From assembly GCA_016795285.1 (NCBI GenBank), contig JAEUIC010000044.1:17501-81500 (forward strand): a stretch of 64,000 nt of DNA. The letters are read 5' to 3'. Shown here one piece after another: positions 1-9,104 of the stretch. The stretch comes from Planctomycetota bacterium. Lineage in GTDB: Bacteria > Planctomycetota > B15-G4 > SIAN01. Every line of letters starts with the position of its first letter. Position 1 is the stretch's first letter. The notes under the pieces were generated by a model. That model was not told where the DNA came from, ran no database searches, and saw nothing but the letters and a program-made list of their open reading frames with translations. Position numbers and translations under genes: made by a program.

Positions 1-1
1 C

Positions 2-637
2 GGCTACTACCCGCGTTGGCACTACGCGCCGAGCCACTCGGTCCACGCCGTCCACGTGAACGGCAGCGAGGAGCCACGCGCGGTGGTCGGCGCGCGCATC
101 GTCGGCGTGCTGCGGCCCGAGGAGCTCGACGGCCAGGAGCTGCCGCGCCGCCTCCACGCGCGCCTCGAGGTGGAGAATCGCACCGCCGCGCCGCTCTCGC
201 TCGACCCGCGCGCCGCCACGCTGCGCCCGTCGGGCGGCCGCACGCTCGCGCCGAGCGAGCAGGAGGCGCTCTCGGTGCCGCCGAACGAGTCGCGCCGGCT
301 CGATCTCCACTTCCCGCTGCCCGACGCGGCGACGCTGGCCGACTCCGCCTACGACGAGGTGGAACTCGCGTGGCCGCTCCAGTTCGGCGAGCCGACCGGC
401 GCCGACGCCCGCGCCGCCGGCGAGGGCGCGCTCACCTCGCGCGCGCTCTTTCGCCGCGTGAGCGTCTGGGCCTACGACGAGCCGTGGTACGGCGGCTACG
501 GCCCGTACGGCGGCTGGTACGGCCGCGGCTACTACGACCCGTTCTGGCCGCGCTTCGATCCGTGGTGCGACGGGCCCGGAAGCTACGGCTTCTGGTGGCA
601 CGTGACCGGCAGCGTCGCTCCCGCCGCGAGCCGCTGA
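2..637 (+). CDS. Partial protein with Gly/Tyr/Trp-rich C-terminus (5' end outside window)
   Basis: The frame is open from base 2, so the gene starts upstream of the window and only its last 211 residues are present. The visible part begins with a Tyr/His-rich stretch (YYPRWHYAPSHS). A roughly 100-residue beta-rich segment follows that mentions no known catalytic motif. The C-terminus is rich in Gly, Tyr, Trp and Pro (for example YGGYGPYGGWYG). Such tails are common in exported, surface or lipoprotein-like proteins, but I recognise no family. The next gene starts 4 bases after the stop. An internal GTG at 56 could start a 193-residue product, but the frame before it encodes similar Tyr/His-rich sequence, so a truncated longer gene is more likely. 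Confidence 0.6.
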   Translation, partial: GYYPRWHYAPSHSVHAVHVNGSEEPRAVVGARIVGVLRPEELDGQELPRRLHARLEVENRTAAPLSLDPRAATLRPSGGRTLAPSEQEALSVPPNESRRLDLHFPLPDAATLADSAYDEVELAWPLQFGEPTGADARAAGEGALTSRALFRRVSVWAYDEPWYGGYGPYGGWYGRGYYDPFWPRFDPWCDGPGSYGFWWHVTGSVAPAASR

Positions 638-641
638 GGCG

Positions 642-3563
642 ATGAGCGACGCGCGGGCGCCGACGGTCGTCCACGATCCCGACCCGCGCCGCCTCACCGC
701 TGCGCTGATCGCCGCGCTGCGCCGAGCGCTCGCCGCCGCGCCGCGCGGCGCTCCCTTCACCGCGCCGTGGCTGGTGGTCGCGCCGACCGGCCGGCTGCGC
801 GACCACCTGCAGTGGACAGCGACGCGCGAACTCGGCGCGACGGCCGGCGTCGAGTTCCTGCTCCACCGCGACCTCGCCGCGCGCGCGCTCGCCGCGGCAC
901 GCACGCCCGCCCCGCGCCCGCTGCCGACGCCCTGGCTGCGGCTGCTGCTCGCGCCGCGGCTCGCCGCAGCGGAACGCGCGTCCGCCGACGCCCGCACGAG
1001 CGAGCTCGCCCGCTACCTCGCGGCGCAACCCTCCGCGCTCGGCCCGCTGCTCGCCACCTTCCGCGACTTGCGCGACAGCGGCGCCAGCGAGGCCGAACTC
1101 GCCGCCGTGGCGCCGCGCCTCTCCGCCACGGGAGCGGCGACGCTCGCCCTCTTCGCGCGGTACACGGAGCTGCTCGCGGAGCTCGCGCCGCTGCAGTTCG
1201 GCGATGGCGCCAGCGCGACGCGCGCCGCGGCCAACGTCGCGCCGCTCCCCGCCGCTCTGCTGCTCCACTACGGTGCCTACGAGCTCACCGGCGCGACGCG
1301 CGAGTTGATCGGTCGTACGCTCGCGGCGTGCGGCGGCACCTTCTTCGTGCCGACCCACGGCGCCGATCGACCGAGCCGCGCGCTCGCGGCCGCGCTCGAA
1401 CTCCGCGGAGCGAGCGACGCCGCCGCCACGAACTTCCCGCGGCCGACGCGCCTCGTCCGTTCGAGCGCCGCCACGCCGCGCGACGAACTGCGTGGCGCCT
1501 TGCGCCAGCTCCTCGCCTGGCATCACGAGGAGGCCATTCCGTTCGCCGAGATGGCGCTGCTGGTGCGCACGCCCGGCGCCTACGCGGAGCTCGCGGTCGC
1601 CGAAGCGGCCCTGCTCGACCTGCCGCTCGACGAGAGCTTCGACCGTCCGCTCCACGAGGCGCCGAGCGCGGCACGCCTCGCGCTGGCGCTGCGCCACCTG
1701 CGCGCGCCCGACGATCGCGTGCTGGCGCGCACCGTCGCGCGCCACTGGCCGGCGGAGTGGCCGGCGGCGGCGACGCTCGCCGAGGCGCTCGCGACGGGCG
1801 CGGGGTGCGCCGCGCGCCTGGCGCAGCTCGCCGCGTTGCTGCCCGCCGACGATCCCGCTGCGCGCGCGCTCGCCGCCGGCGCCGCGCTCGCCGACGAGCT
1901 CGCGCAGCTGCCTGCCGCCGCGCCGCTGCTGCGAAGCGGCGACGCCGCGCTCGAGCTCGCACTGGCGCTGCTCGACGAGGCGGCGCCGGCGAGGCGCGGC
2001 GGCGCGCTCCAGCTGCTCGAGCTCCACCAGGCGCGCGCGCTGCCGTTGCGGCGCGCGATCTGGATCGGCCTCAACGAGCGGCTCTTCCCGCGCCAGGGCA
2101 ACGAGGACTTCTTCCTCTGCGATCGCGACCGCGCGCTGCTCCGCGACGCGACCGGACGCCCGCTCGCGCTCCACTCCGACGCGAGCGACGACGAGCAGCT
2201 GCTCGGGGCGACGGCGATCGCGGCGGTCGGCGAGGAGCTCCACCTCTCCTGCGCCCGCAGCGACGGCGACCGCGAGCTCGCCCGCTCGCCCTGGCTCGAC
2301 GCGCTGGCGCCCGACGCGCGCGAGCAGGCCACGTCGCGCCATCCGCTGACGCAGCTCGTGGAGCGCCACGCGGCGACCGGGCTGCTCACCGCGGTCGAAG
2401 CGCAGCTGCTGGCGCTGCCGCCGGGCGGCGCCCCGCGTTGCGAGCGGACCGAGCTGCTCGGCGCCGACCCGAGCCTCCTCGCCCGCGCCTTCGCGCGCGC
2501 CGCCGTCACCGAGTCGGCGAGCGCCGAGTCGCTCGACTACGACGGCGACGTCGGCCCGCTCGTGCTGCCGATCGCCAGTCCGAGCCGCTTCGAGCGGCTC
2601 GGGCGCTGCCCGCTGCAGCACCTCTTCGCCGACGTGCTGTCGATCCGCGAGCCGCCCGAGGAGCCGACCAGCGGCGAGCTCACCGCGGCGCTGCGCGGCT
2701 CGCTCTTCCATCGCGCGCTCGAACGGCTGGCGCGCGCGCACTTCACGCCGGCGCCGCCGCGCCCGCCGCCGCTCGGCCACGCCGACCGCGGCGCCTTCGA
2801 GGTCGCGCTGGTCGAGGAGCTTGCCGGCCACCTCGACGCGCTGCTCGACACGCGCGAGTTCGCCGGCGCGCTCGCGCCGGTGCTGCGACCGCTGCGCGTC
2901 GACTGCTTCAGCCGCGAGCTCGCCCGCTTCGTGCTGCGCGATTGGGAGCGCCTCGCCGCGCTCGGGATCGTCGCCGCCGACCACGAGTTCGCGGCGCGCG
3001 TCGACGTCGGCGCGCCCGATTGGCCGCTCTGGCTGCAGATGCGCTTCGATCGCATCGCGCGCGCCGCCGACGGCCGCGAGCGGGTCGGCGACTTCAAGTC
3101 GGCGCGCCGCCTCGCCGCCAAGGCGAGCATGACCGGCGCGCTGCGCGGCAGCGAGCTGCAGCTCGTCCTCTACGGACGGGCGCGCGAGGCGGCCGGCGCC
3201 ACGCTCGCCGGACTCGAGCTCTACTCGCTCCACCCGCGCGCCACCGCCGACGCCGACGCGGAGGGTGACGAGTGGCTCGAGGAGTTCGACCTCGACGCGC
3301 TCCACGAGTTCGCCGGCGAGCTGCAGGCGACGCTCGAGACGCTCGACCAGTTGCGCACGAGCGGCGCCTTCCCGCTCGCCGGCGAGCGCGGCGGCGAGCG
3401 CGGCCCGTGCGGCAGCTGCGCCTATCGGTTGGCGTGCCGCCACGCGCACGGACCGACGCGCGCGCGCAACGCGGCGGCGGCCGGCCATCGCGGCTGGTAC
3501 GCGCTCGGCCACAAGGGGGTGCGCGCGCTGCGCAAGGGGCGCGAGGCGGAGGGCGAGGCATGA
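642..3563 (+). CDS. addB: AddB-like PD-(D/E)XK nuclease subunit with Fe-S cysteines
   Basis: This 973-residue protein is predicted to be the B subunit of a helicase-nuclease that processes double-strand DNA breaks for RecA-dependent repair. Near the C-terminus a RecB/PD-(D/E)XK nuclease core is visible (RFDRI, then VGDFKSARR, giving the D...DxK pattern). Four cysteines have AddB iron-sulfur spacing: Cys656 just before the nuclease domain and Cys923-x2-Cys926-x5-Cys932 after it. The N-terminus (VVAPTGRLRDHL) resembles the inactivated helicase domain of AddB but lacks a good Walker A motif. The stop overlaps the start of the addA-like gene (ATGA), so the two are probably translationally coupled. 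RexB is the alternative family name; the Fe-S cysteine pattern fits AddB better. Confidence 0.85.
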   Translation: MSDARAPTVVHDPDPRRLTAALIAALRRALAAAPRGAPFTAPWLVVAPTGRLRDHLQWTATRELGATAGVEFLLHRDLAARALAAARTPAPRPLPTPWLRLLLAPRLAAAERASADARTSELARYLAAQPSALGPLLATFRDLRDSGASEAELAAVAPRLSATGAATLALFARYTELLAELAPLQFGDGASATRAAANVAPLPAALLLHYGAYELTGATRELIGRTLAACGGTFFVPTHGADRPSRALAAALELRGASDAAATNFPRPTRLVRSSAATPRDELRGALRQLLAWHHEEAIPFAEMALLVRTPGAYAELAVAEAALLDLPLDESFDRPLHEAPSAARLALALRHLRAPDDRVLARTVARHWPAEWPAAATLAEALATGAGCAARLAQLAALLPADDPAARALAAGAALADELAQLPAAAPLLRSGDAALELALALLDEAAPARRGGALQLLELHQARALPLRRAIWIGLNERLFPRQGNEDFFLCDRDRALLRDATGRPLALHSDASDDEQLLGATAIAAVGEELHLSCARSDGDRELARSPWLDALAPDAREQATSRHPLTQLVERHAATGLLTAVEAQLLALPPGGAPRCERTELLGADPSLLARAFARAAVTESASAESLDYDGDVGPLVLPIASPSRFERLGRCPLQHLFADVLSIREPPEEPTSGELTAALRGSLFHRALERLARAHFTPAPPRPPPLGHADRGAFEVALVEELAGHLDALLDTREFAGALAPVLRPLRVDCFSRELARFVLRDWERLAALGIVAADHEFAARVDVGAPDWPLWLQMRFDRIARAADGRERVGDFKSARRLAAKASMTGALRGSELQLVLYGRAREAAGATLAGLELYSLHPRATADADAEGDEWLEEFDLDALHEFAGELQATLETLDQLRTSGAFPLAGERGGERGPCGSCAYRLACRHAHGPTRARNAAAAGHRGWYALGHKGVRALRKGREAEGEA

Positions 3564-6500
3564 GCGGCGCGCCGCAGGAACGCGCGCCGCTCCACGGATC
3601 GGCGCCAGTCGCGCTGCCCGACGCCGAGGCGCGGCGGCGCGCTGCCACCGACTTCGCGGTGAACCTCTCGGTCACCGCGGGCGCCGGTTCCGGCAAGACG
3701 AGCCTGCTGATCGAGCGGCTGCTCGAAGCGCTGCTGGTGCGCGGCATCCCGCTCGAGCGGATCGCGGCGATCACCTTCACCGACAAGGCGGCCGGCGAGA
3801 TGCGCAGCCGCCTCGCCGGCGCGCTCGCCGCCGTCGCCGACGCGGGCGAGACGGCGCCGAGCGGCCCGGCCGGTCGCGTGCTGGCGCGCGCCGCCGTCGC
3901 GGGCAGCGCCTCGCCCGCGCTGCTGCGCCAGCGCGCCCGCCTCGCGCGCGACGCGACGCCGCGCGTGACGACGCTGCACGCCTTCGCGCTGGCGCTGCTC
4001 CACCGCCACCCGATCGAGGCGCAAGTGCCGGCCGGCGTCGCGATCGAGCTCGGCGACGGCTTCGCGCGCCACGTGCGCGCGCAGTTGCCGCCGCTGATCG
4101 AGGCGGCGCTGCGGCGCGGCGACGCGGCGGCGCGCGCGGCGCTGGCGGAACTCGAGAGCGACGACCTCGCCGACCTCGTCGCGCGGCTCGCCTGGTTGCC
4201 CGAAGCGGCCGCCGCCGCGCCGCCCGAGCTGATCGGCCGCTGGTTCGATCCGTTCGAACGCGAACTCGCCGAAGCGCGCCTGCAGCTGCCCGAGCCGCGC
4301 GGCCGGAGCGGCGCGCTCCACGAGCAGTGGGACGAAGCGCTCGCGGCGATGCGCTGGTGGCGCGAGCAGGCGGCGAGTGCGCAGCGCGCCGAGTTGCCCG
4401 CGCGGCTGCGAGCGACGCTCGACCCGTGGAAGAAGACCTCGACGGCGAGCCCGGCGGGCGCGACCTGCGACCTCCCCCGCTGCCGGGAGCTGCTCGATCG
4501 CGCGCGCAAGCGGCTGCGCGCCCTGCTCGCGTGGGACGAGAGGCGCGTCGCGGCGCTGCTCGCGGCGCTGCTGCCGTGGGCGGCCGAGCTGCGCCGCTCG
4601 TTCCTCGCCGGCGGCTCCATCGCCGCCGATGGCGCGCTGGCGCTGGCGACCGCGCTGCTCGCCCACCATCCGCAGGTGCGGCGCGAGGAGGCCCAGCGGC
4701 TCGACCTGCTGCTGGTCGACGAGTTCCAGGACACCGATGCGCTGCAGCGCGACCTCGTCTTCTTCCTCTGCGAGCAGGGCGATGCGCCGCCCGCCGCCCG
4801 CGCCGCCGACGTGCAGCTGGCGCCGGGCCGCCTCTTCCTGGTCGGCGATCCGAAGCAGTCGATCTACCGCTTCCGCGGCGCCGACCTCGACGTCTGGAGC
4901 GAGACGCGCCGCTGGCTGCTCGCGCAAGGCGGCGCCGAACTCGTGCTGACCACCAGCTTCCGCAGTCCCGAGCAGCTGGTCGCGCCGCTCAACTCCTGGT
5001 TCGCCGCGTGGCGCGATCCCGCGAACGACGCCGAGCCGCCGTTCGAGCCGCTGCACGCCGCGCGCGGCAGCGATCCAACGGCTGGCGTCGAGTGGTGGCA
5101 GGTCGAGCGCGGCGACGGCGAGGAGGGGGCCGACGCGCGCGCCGAGGCGGAGGGGCGCGCCATCGCCGACGCGATCGCGCAGGCGATGGCGCCGCGGGAC
5201 GGCGCTGCGCCCGCCGACGGAGCGCGCCCGAAGCTGCGCGACCACGTGATCCTCTTGCGGCGGCTCGCGCAGCTGCCCGCCTTCGCCGGCCCGTTGCGCG
5301 ATCGCGGGATCCCCTTCACGGTGAGCGGCGGCCGAACCTTCGCGCAGCGCAGCGAGATCGGCGAGCTCGCCTCGCTGCTGCTCGCCGCTGCCGCGCCCGA
5401 CGACGAGATCGCGGCGCTCGGCGCCTTGCGCGGACCGCTCGGCAACCTCGCCGATCGCGAGCTGCGCGCGCTGCAGCAGTGGCGCGGGACGCTCCGCTGG
5501 CCGGCGCTGCGCGACTGTCCGCTGCCCGCGGTGCGCGACCTCGTCGTGCGACTCGACGCGCTCGCCGCCGACCTCGCGCAGCGGCCGCTCGCCGCGGCGC
5601 TCCACCGCTTCGTCGAGCAGTCGGAGCTGCTGCCCGCCTGCGCCTTCGCGCGCGACGGCGAGCAGCGCATCGCCAACGTGCGCAAGCTCGCCGACCAGGT
5701 CGAGCGGCGCGCGCGCGCGCACGGGCTGCCGCTCGCGGAGGCGGTGCGCGAGGTGCTCGGGCTCGACGACGAGACGGAGGGCGAGGCGGAGCGGGCGCTC
5801 GCCGACGACGAGCTCGACGCGGTGCGCATCCTCACCATCCACGCCGCGAAGGGGCTCGAGTTCGACACGGTCTGGCTGCCCGACCTCGGCAGCAAGCCGG
5901 GGGACGCGCGCACGCAGCCGCTCGCCGCCGCATGGCTCGCGACGGCGGATGGGCCGCAGCTCGCGGTGCGATTGCAGCCGCGCGCCGCGCCGCCCGCCGC
6001 CAACGCCGCGCGGCTGCTGCGCGAGGAGCGCGACGCCGCCCATCGCAGCGCCGAGTCGAAGCGGCTGCTCTACGTGGCGATGACGCGCGCGATGCGCCGA
6101 CTCATCCTCGTCGAGTGCAAGAAGGGCGACGGCAAGCGCGAGGCGCAGAGCTTCGCCGCAGCGCTCGAGCGCCACCGGCCGCCGACCGTCGTGCAGCGCA
6201 CGCTGCCGCTGCCGGAGCGCCGCTTCGCCGAGCCGGCCCCGCCGCCGCTTTCGCGCGACGCGGCGGAGGCGGCCGTCCGCGCGTGCGAGCAGGCGATCGC
6301 TGCGGCGCGCGCGGCGCCTCCGCGCTTCGGGCGCCCCTCCGCGCACGACGCGGCGCCCCACCTCGGCGAGCAGCGCGATCTCGACGAGCTCGACATCGGC
6401 GACCAGGACCACGCCGCCGACGCGCGCGCCGCGCTGCTGCCCGGCGCACCGCGCGACCACGCGATGGAGCTCGGCACGGTCGCCCACCTCGCGCTGGCGG

Positions 6501-6922
6501 AACGCGGGCCGCAGCTGGCGCCCGACGCCGCCGCGATCGCGCGCGCCGTCGCCGCGGTGGCCGGAGGCGGCGCGGCGGCCGCGGCGCTGCAAGCCGAGGC
6601 CGAGCGGCTGCTGCTCGGCGCGCCGGCACGCGCGCTCTACGCGGCGCTCGCCGGCGTGCGCACGGTCGCGATCGAGCTGCCCCTCACGCTCTGGCGCGAC
6701 GAGCGCTGCTGGCGCGGCGCCGCCGACCTCCTCTTCGCCGACGGCGACGCGCTGGTGATCGGCGACTGGAAGAGCGATGCGGACGACGACGCCGAGCGCC
6801 TGCGCGAGCGCCACCGGCCGCAGCTCGCGCTCTACCGCGACGCGCTCGCCGCGGCGTGGGGCGTCGCGCCGCCGCGCCTCGAGCTGCTCCTGTTGCGCCA
6901 CGGTCGCCGGCTCATCGTCTGA
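3560..6922 (+). CDS. addA: AddA-like UvrD-family helicase-nuclease
   Basis: This 1120-residue protein is the presumed catalytic partner of the AddB-like subunit: a superfamily 1A 3'-5' helicase fused to a RecB-type nuclease. Helicase motifs appear in order: Walker A GAGSGKT (Lys46), motif II LLVDEFQDTDA, motif III VGDPKQSIYRFRGAD, motif IV TSFRSPEQL, motif V ILTIHAAKGLEFD and motif VI LLYVAMTRA. A C-terminal PD-(D/E)XK domain follows, with VIGDWKSDADD. The ATG at 3560 overlaps the previous stop and puts the Walker motif about 40 residues in, as usual for AddA. The same frame is open further upstream, but those starts lie inside the addB-like gene and add only Arg-rich sequence. A RecBCD arrangement is unlikely because no recC- or recD-like gene is adjacent. 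Confidence 0.9.
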   Translation: MSGAPQERAPLHGSAPVALPDAEARRRAATDFAVNLSVTAGAGSGKTSLLIERLLEALLVRGIPLERIAAITFTDKAAGEMRSRLAGALAAVADAGETAPSGPAGRVLARAAVAGSASPALLRQRARLARDATPRVTTLHAFALALLHRHPIEAQVPAGVAIELGDGFARHVRAQLPPLIEAALRRGDAAARAALAELESDDLADLVARLAWLPEAAAAAPPELIGRWFDPFERELAEARLQLPEPRGRSGALHEQWDEALAAMRWWREQAASAQRAELPARLRATLDPWKKTSTASPAGATCDLPRCRELLDRARKRLRALLAWDERRVAALLAALLPWAAELRRSFLAGGSIAADGALALATALLAHHPQVRREEAQRLDLLLVDEFQDTDALQRDLVFFLCEQGDAPPAARAADVQLAPGRLFLVGDPKQSIYRFRGADLDVWSETRRWLLAQGGAELVLTTSFRSPEQLVAPLNSWFAAWRDPANDAEPPFEPLHAARGSDPTAGVEWWQVERGDGEEGADARAEAEGRAIADAIAQAMAPRDGAAPADGARPKLRDHVILLRRLAQLPAFAGPLRDRGIPFTVSGGRTFAQRSEIGELASLLLAAAAPDDEIAALGALRGPLGNLADRELRALQQWRGTLRWPALRDCPLPAVRDLVVRLDALAADLAQRPLAAALHRFVEQSELLPACAFARDGEQRIANVRKLADQVERRARAHGLPLAEAVREVLGLDDETEGEAERALADDELDAVRILTIHAAKGLEFDTVWLPDLGSKPGDARTQPLAAAWLATADGPQLAVRLQPRAAPPAANAARLLREERDAAHRSAESKRLLYVAMTRAMRRLILVECKKGDGKREAQSFAAALERHRPPTVVQRTLPLPERRFAEPAPPPLSRDAAEAAVRACEQAIAAARAAPPRFGRPSAHDAAPHLGEQRDLDELDIGDQDHAADARAALLPGAPRDHAMELGTVAHLALAERGPQLAPDAAAIARAVAAVAGGGAAAAALQAEAERLLLGAPARALYAALAGVRTVAIELPLTLWRDERCWRGAADLLFADGDALVIGDWKSDADDDAERLRERHRPQLALYRDALAAAWGVAPPRLELLLLRHGRRLIV

Positions 6923-6932
6923 GCTCGGCGAC

Positions 6933-6951
6933 GCCCCGGCCGCCCCGGGGC
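6933..6951 (+). terminator. GC hairpin after addA
   Basis: GCCCCGG and CCGGGGC form a perfect 7-bp stem with a 5-base loop, starting 11 bases after the addA stop. No U-tract follows, so this is a possible rather than a classical intrinsic terminator. Confidence 0.35.
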
Positions 6952-6977
6952 GCGCCGCGATGGAACGGCGCGAGCGC

Positions 6978-6983
6978 TACACT
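6978..6983 (+). promoter_or_regulatory. Candidate -10 element (TACACT) before PIG-L gene
   Basis: TACACT lies in a short AT-richer patch after the addA hairpin, 10 bases before the ATG of the next gene. If used, the transcript would be leaderless or nearly so. No convincing -35 element is visible. Confidence 0.25.
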
Positions 6984-6993
6984 CCTCGCCCCC

Positions 6994-7791
6994 ATGACGA
7001 ACCACCCCTTCACCCCGTCGATCGGCCGCTTCGAATGGCTCGGCGCCCCGCGTGCGCGGCTCGCGCTGCTGATCGTCGCGCCCCATCCCGATGACGAAGT
7101 GATCGGCCCCGGCGGCCGCGCCTGCCTCGAAGCGGGCGAAGGAGTGGGCGCGATCGTGGTGACCGACGGCGCGCGCGGCGCCGGCGGCCGCAGCGAGCCG
7201 GGTCTCGCGGCGCGCCGCGAGGAGGAGGCGCTCGCCGGCCTGCGCGCGGTGCACGCGAGCTTCGGCTGGCTGCTGCGCCTGCCGAGCAGCGCGCTGCAGG
7301 CCGATCCGGCGGGCGCCGCGGCAAGCGCCATCGCCGCCGCCATCGCCGCCTTCGCGCCGCGCGTGGTGGTCACCACGTCGCCCTACGAACGCCACCCGAC
7401 CCACCTCGCGACGACGCGCGCCACCCTCGCGGCGGTGCGGCGCAGCACGCCGCGCCCCCACCTCGAGGGGTTCCCGGTCTGGGACCCCGTGCCGGGCCAC
7501 GCCGGCGTGCGCGAAGTCGAGGTCGGCCGCGTGCTGGAGCAGAAGCTCGCCGCCGTCCGCTGCCACGCGAGCCAGTGCGCCGATCGTCCGTTCGCCGAGG
7601 CGTCGCGCGCGCAGATGGAGCGCGACGGCACCCTCTCCGAGCTGACCGGCAGCGGCGGCACCCGCTTCGTCGAGCGCTACCTCGACCTCGACGAGCTCGC
7701 CGCACCGGGCGCGCCGACGCTGCGCCACTGGCTCACCCGCCGCTTCGAGGCCGACCTCGACCTGCGCCTCGGCGCCGGTCGCACCGACTGA
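6994..7791 (+). CDS. PIG-L/LmbE-family deacetylase
   Basis: A 265-residue protein of the PIG-L family of zinc-dependent de-N-acetylases, which remove acetyl groups from N-acetylglucosaminyl and related sugar conjugates. The zinc and catalytic motif PHPDDE is at residues 30-35, and the distal histidine motif appears as HPTH in YERHPTHLATT. Length fits a single-domain member. Substrates in this family range from GlcNAc-inositol and bacillithiol precursors to antibiotics and oligosaccharides, and nothing nearby identifies the substrate here. The ATG at 6994 is chosen because upstream extension would read into the addA gene and adds Arg-rich non-family sequence. Proline dehydrogenase follows after 8 bases on the same strand, so the two may be co-transcribed. 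Confidence 0.85.
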   Translation: MTNHPFTPSIGRFEWLGAPRARLALLIVAPHPDDEVIGPGGRACLEAGEGVGAIVVTDGARGAGGRSEPGLAARREEEALAGLRAVHASFGWLLRLPSSALQADPAGAAASAIAAAIAAFAPRVVVTTSPYERHPTHLATTRATLAAVRRSTPRPHLEGFPVWDPVPGHAGVREVEVGRVLEQKLAAVRCHASQCADRPFAEASRAQMERDGTLSELTGSGGTRFVERYLDLDELAAPGAPTLRHWLTRRFEADLDLRLGAGRTD

Positions 7792-7799
7792 GGCCCCCC

Positions 7800-8852
7800 G
7801 TGAACGCCCCCGCCACGCTGCACACGCGCCTCGTCGATGCCATGCCGGCGGCGCTGATCCGCCTGTTCGCGCGCCCCTACGTCGCCGGCGACCATCTCGG
7901 CGCCGCGATCACGGTCGCGCAGCGGCTGCTGCGCGGCTCGGGACTCGTCGCGACGCTCGACCTGCTGGCCGAGGAGGTGAGCAGCGAGGAGCTGGTGCGG
8001 GCGAACCTCGCCACCTACCTCGAGATGGTGCGAGCGGTGGCGGCGGAAGAGGCGTTCCGCGCGCCGCGCGATCGGCCGAGCCTGTCGGTGAAGCTCTCGT
8101 CGTTCACGCTGGCGCCGCTCGATCGCGGCGGCGACGGCAAGGGGTGCCGCGAGGCGGTCGAGACCATCGCGCTCGAGGCGAAGCGGCTCGGCGTGCCGCT
8201 CACCATCGACATGGAAGATCGCCACTGGACCGACTTCACGCTCGAGATCGCCATCGATCTCGCCAAGCGCGGCTTCGACGTCGGCACGGTGCTGCAGACG
8301 CGGCTCCATCGCACCGAGGCCGACCTCGCGCGCATCCCGGAGGGGATGCGGGTGCGCATGGTGATCGGCATCTACCTCGAGCCGGCCGACGTCGCGCTGA
8401 CCGAGAAGCCGGCGATGAAGGAGCGGCTGATCGCGCAGTCGGCGCGCCTGCTCGATCGCGGCGTCTACGTCGAGCTCGCGAGCCACGACGAGGCGGTGGT
8501 GCGCCGCTTCCTGCGCGAAGTGGTGATGCCGCGCTCGCTCGGCGGCGAGCGCTACGAGGTGCAGATGCTCTACGGAGTGCCGCGCGCCGACCTGCTCTGC
8601 GAGATCCTCGCCGGCCGCCTCACTCCTCCCGACCGGATGGCGCCGCTCTGTCGCCTCTATGTCCCCTTCGCGACCGCCTGGGACCAGGCGACCGCCTATT
8701 GCCGGCGACGACTGCGGAATAACCCCTCGATGGCGACCTACGTCCTCCTCAACCTGTTGCAAGCGCTGCGCGGCCGGAATGCCGGCATCGCCCAATACGA
8801 GGAGGCGATGGCGCGACTGAGGAAGAGCTCCCCAAATCCGCCCAGGCATTGA
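7800..8852 (+). CDS. Proline dehydrogenase (FAD-dependent)
   Basis: This protein of about 350 residues oxidises L-proline to delta-1-pyrroline-5-carboxylate with FAD and passes electrons to quinone at the membrane. Family motifs seen are SVKLSSF near the N-terminus, IDMED, the LASHD beta-strand motif, QMLYGVP, and the C-terminal LYVPFATAWDQATAYCRRRLRNN, which contains the substrate-binding Arg pair. It is the short, monofunctional form; no P5C dehydrogenase domain is fused or adjacent. Start choice is uncertain. GTG at 7800 begins 8 bases after the PIG-L stop, while ATG at 7842 would remove 14 residues and also keeps the whole barrel. Codon use matches its neighbours. Confidence 0.9.
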   Translation: MNAPATLHTRLVDAMPAALIRLFARPYVAGDHLGAAITVAQRLLRGSGLVATLDLLAEEVSSEELVRANLATYLEMVRAVAAEEAFRAPRDRPSLSVKLSSFTLAPLDRGGDGKGCREAVETIALEAKRLGVPLTIDMEDRHWTDFTLEIAIDLAKRGFDVGTVLQTRLHRTEADLARIPEGMRVRMVIGIYLEPADVALTEKPAMKERLIAQSARLLDRGVYVELASHDEAVVRRFLREVVMPRSLGGERYEVQMLYGVPRADLLCEILAGRLTPPDRMAPLCRLYVPFATAWDQATAYCRRRLRNNPSMATYVLLNLLQALRGRNAGIAQYEEAMARLRKSSPNPPRH

Positions 8853-9104
8853 ACTTCCGCGATTCACCGCTACCGTTCCGCCCATTGCTGGGTGCGGCGT
8901 CCGTTTATTGGTCTGCCACTATTGCGGCGCAATCCAGCGAGGAACGGGGCGATGCATCGCTCCGCTTCCGGTGGTTCCTCGATCCGCGGTGGAATCCGCT
9001 CGCGGGGTGAGAGGGACGGCGACCGCTTCAGCCAGCGCTCCCGTCCCCGTCGCGAGTGCGGTCCGACGACCGCGGTGGCGCCTGTTGGACAGGAGTGTTC
9101 CGTG

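Noticed and set aside
432..3512. Open frame of about 1000 codons on the minus strand opposite the AddB-like gene
   Set aside because: Its product is almost only Arg, Ala, Glu and Gly with no domain, which is the mirror of a GC-rich coding strand. The plus strand has clear nuclease motifs.
3422..6901. Minus-strand frame of more than 1100 codons opposite addA
   Set aside because: Arg/Ala-rich shadow of a gene with all seven helicase motifs.
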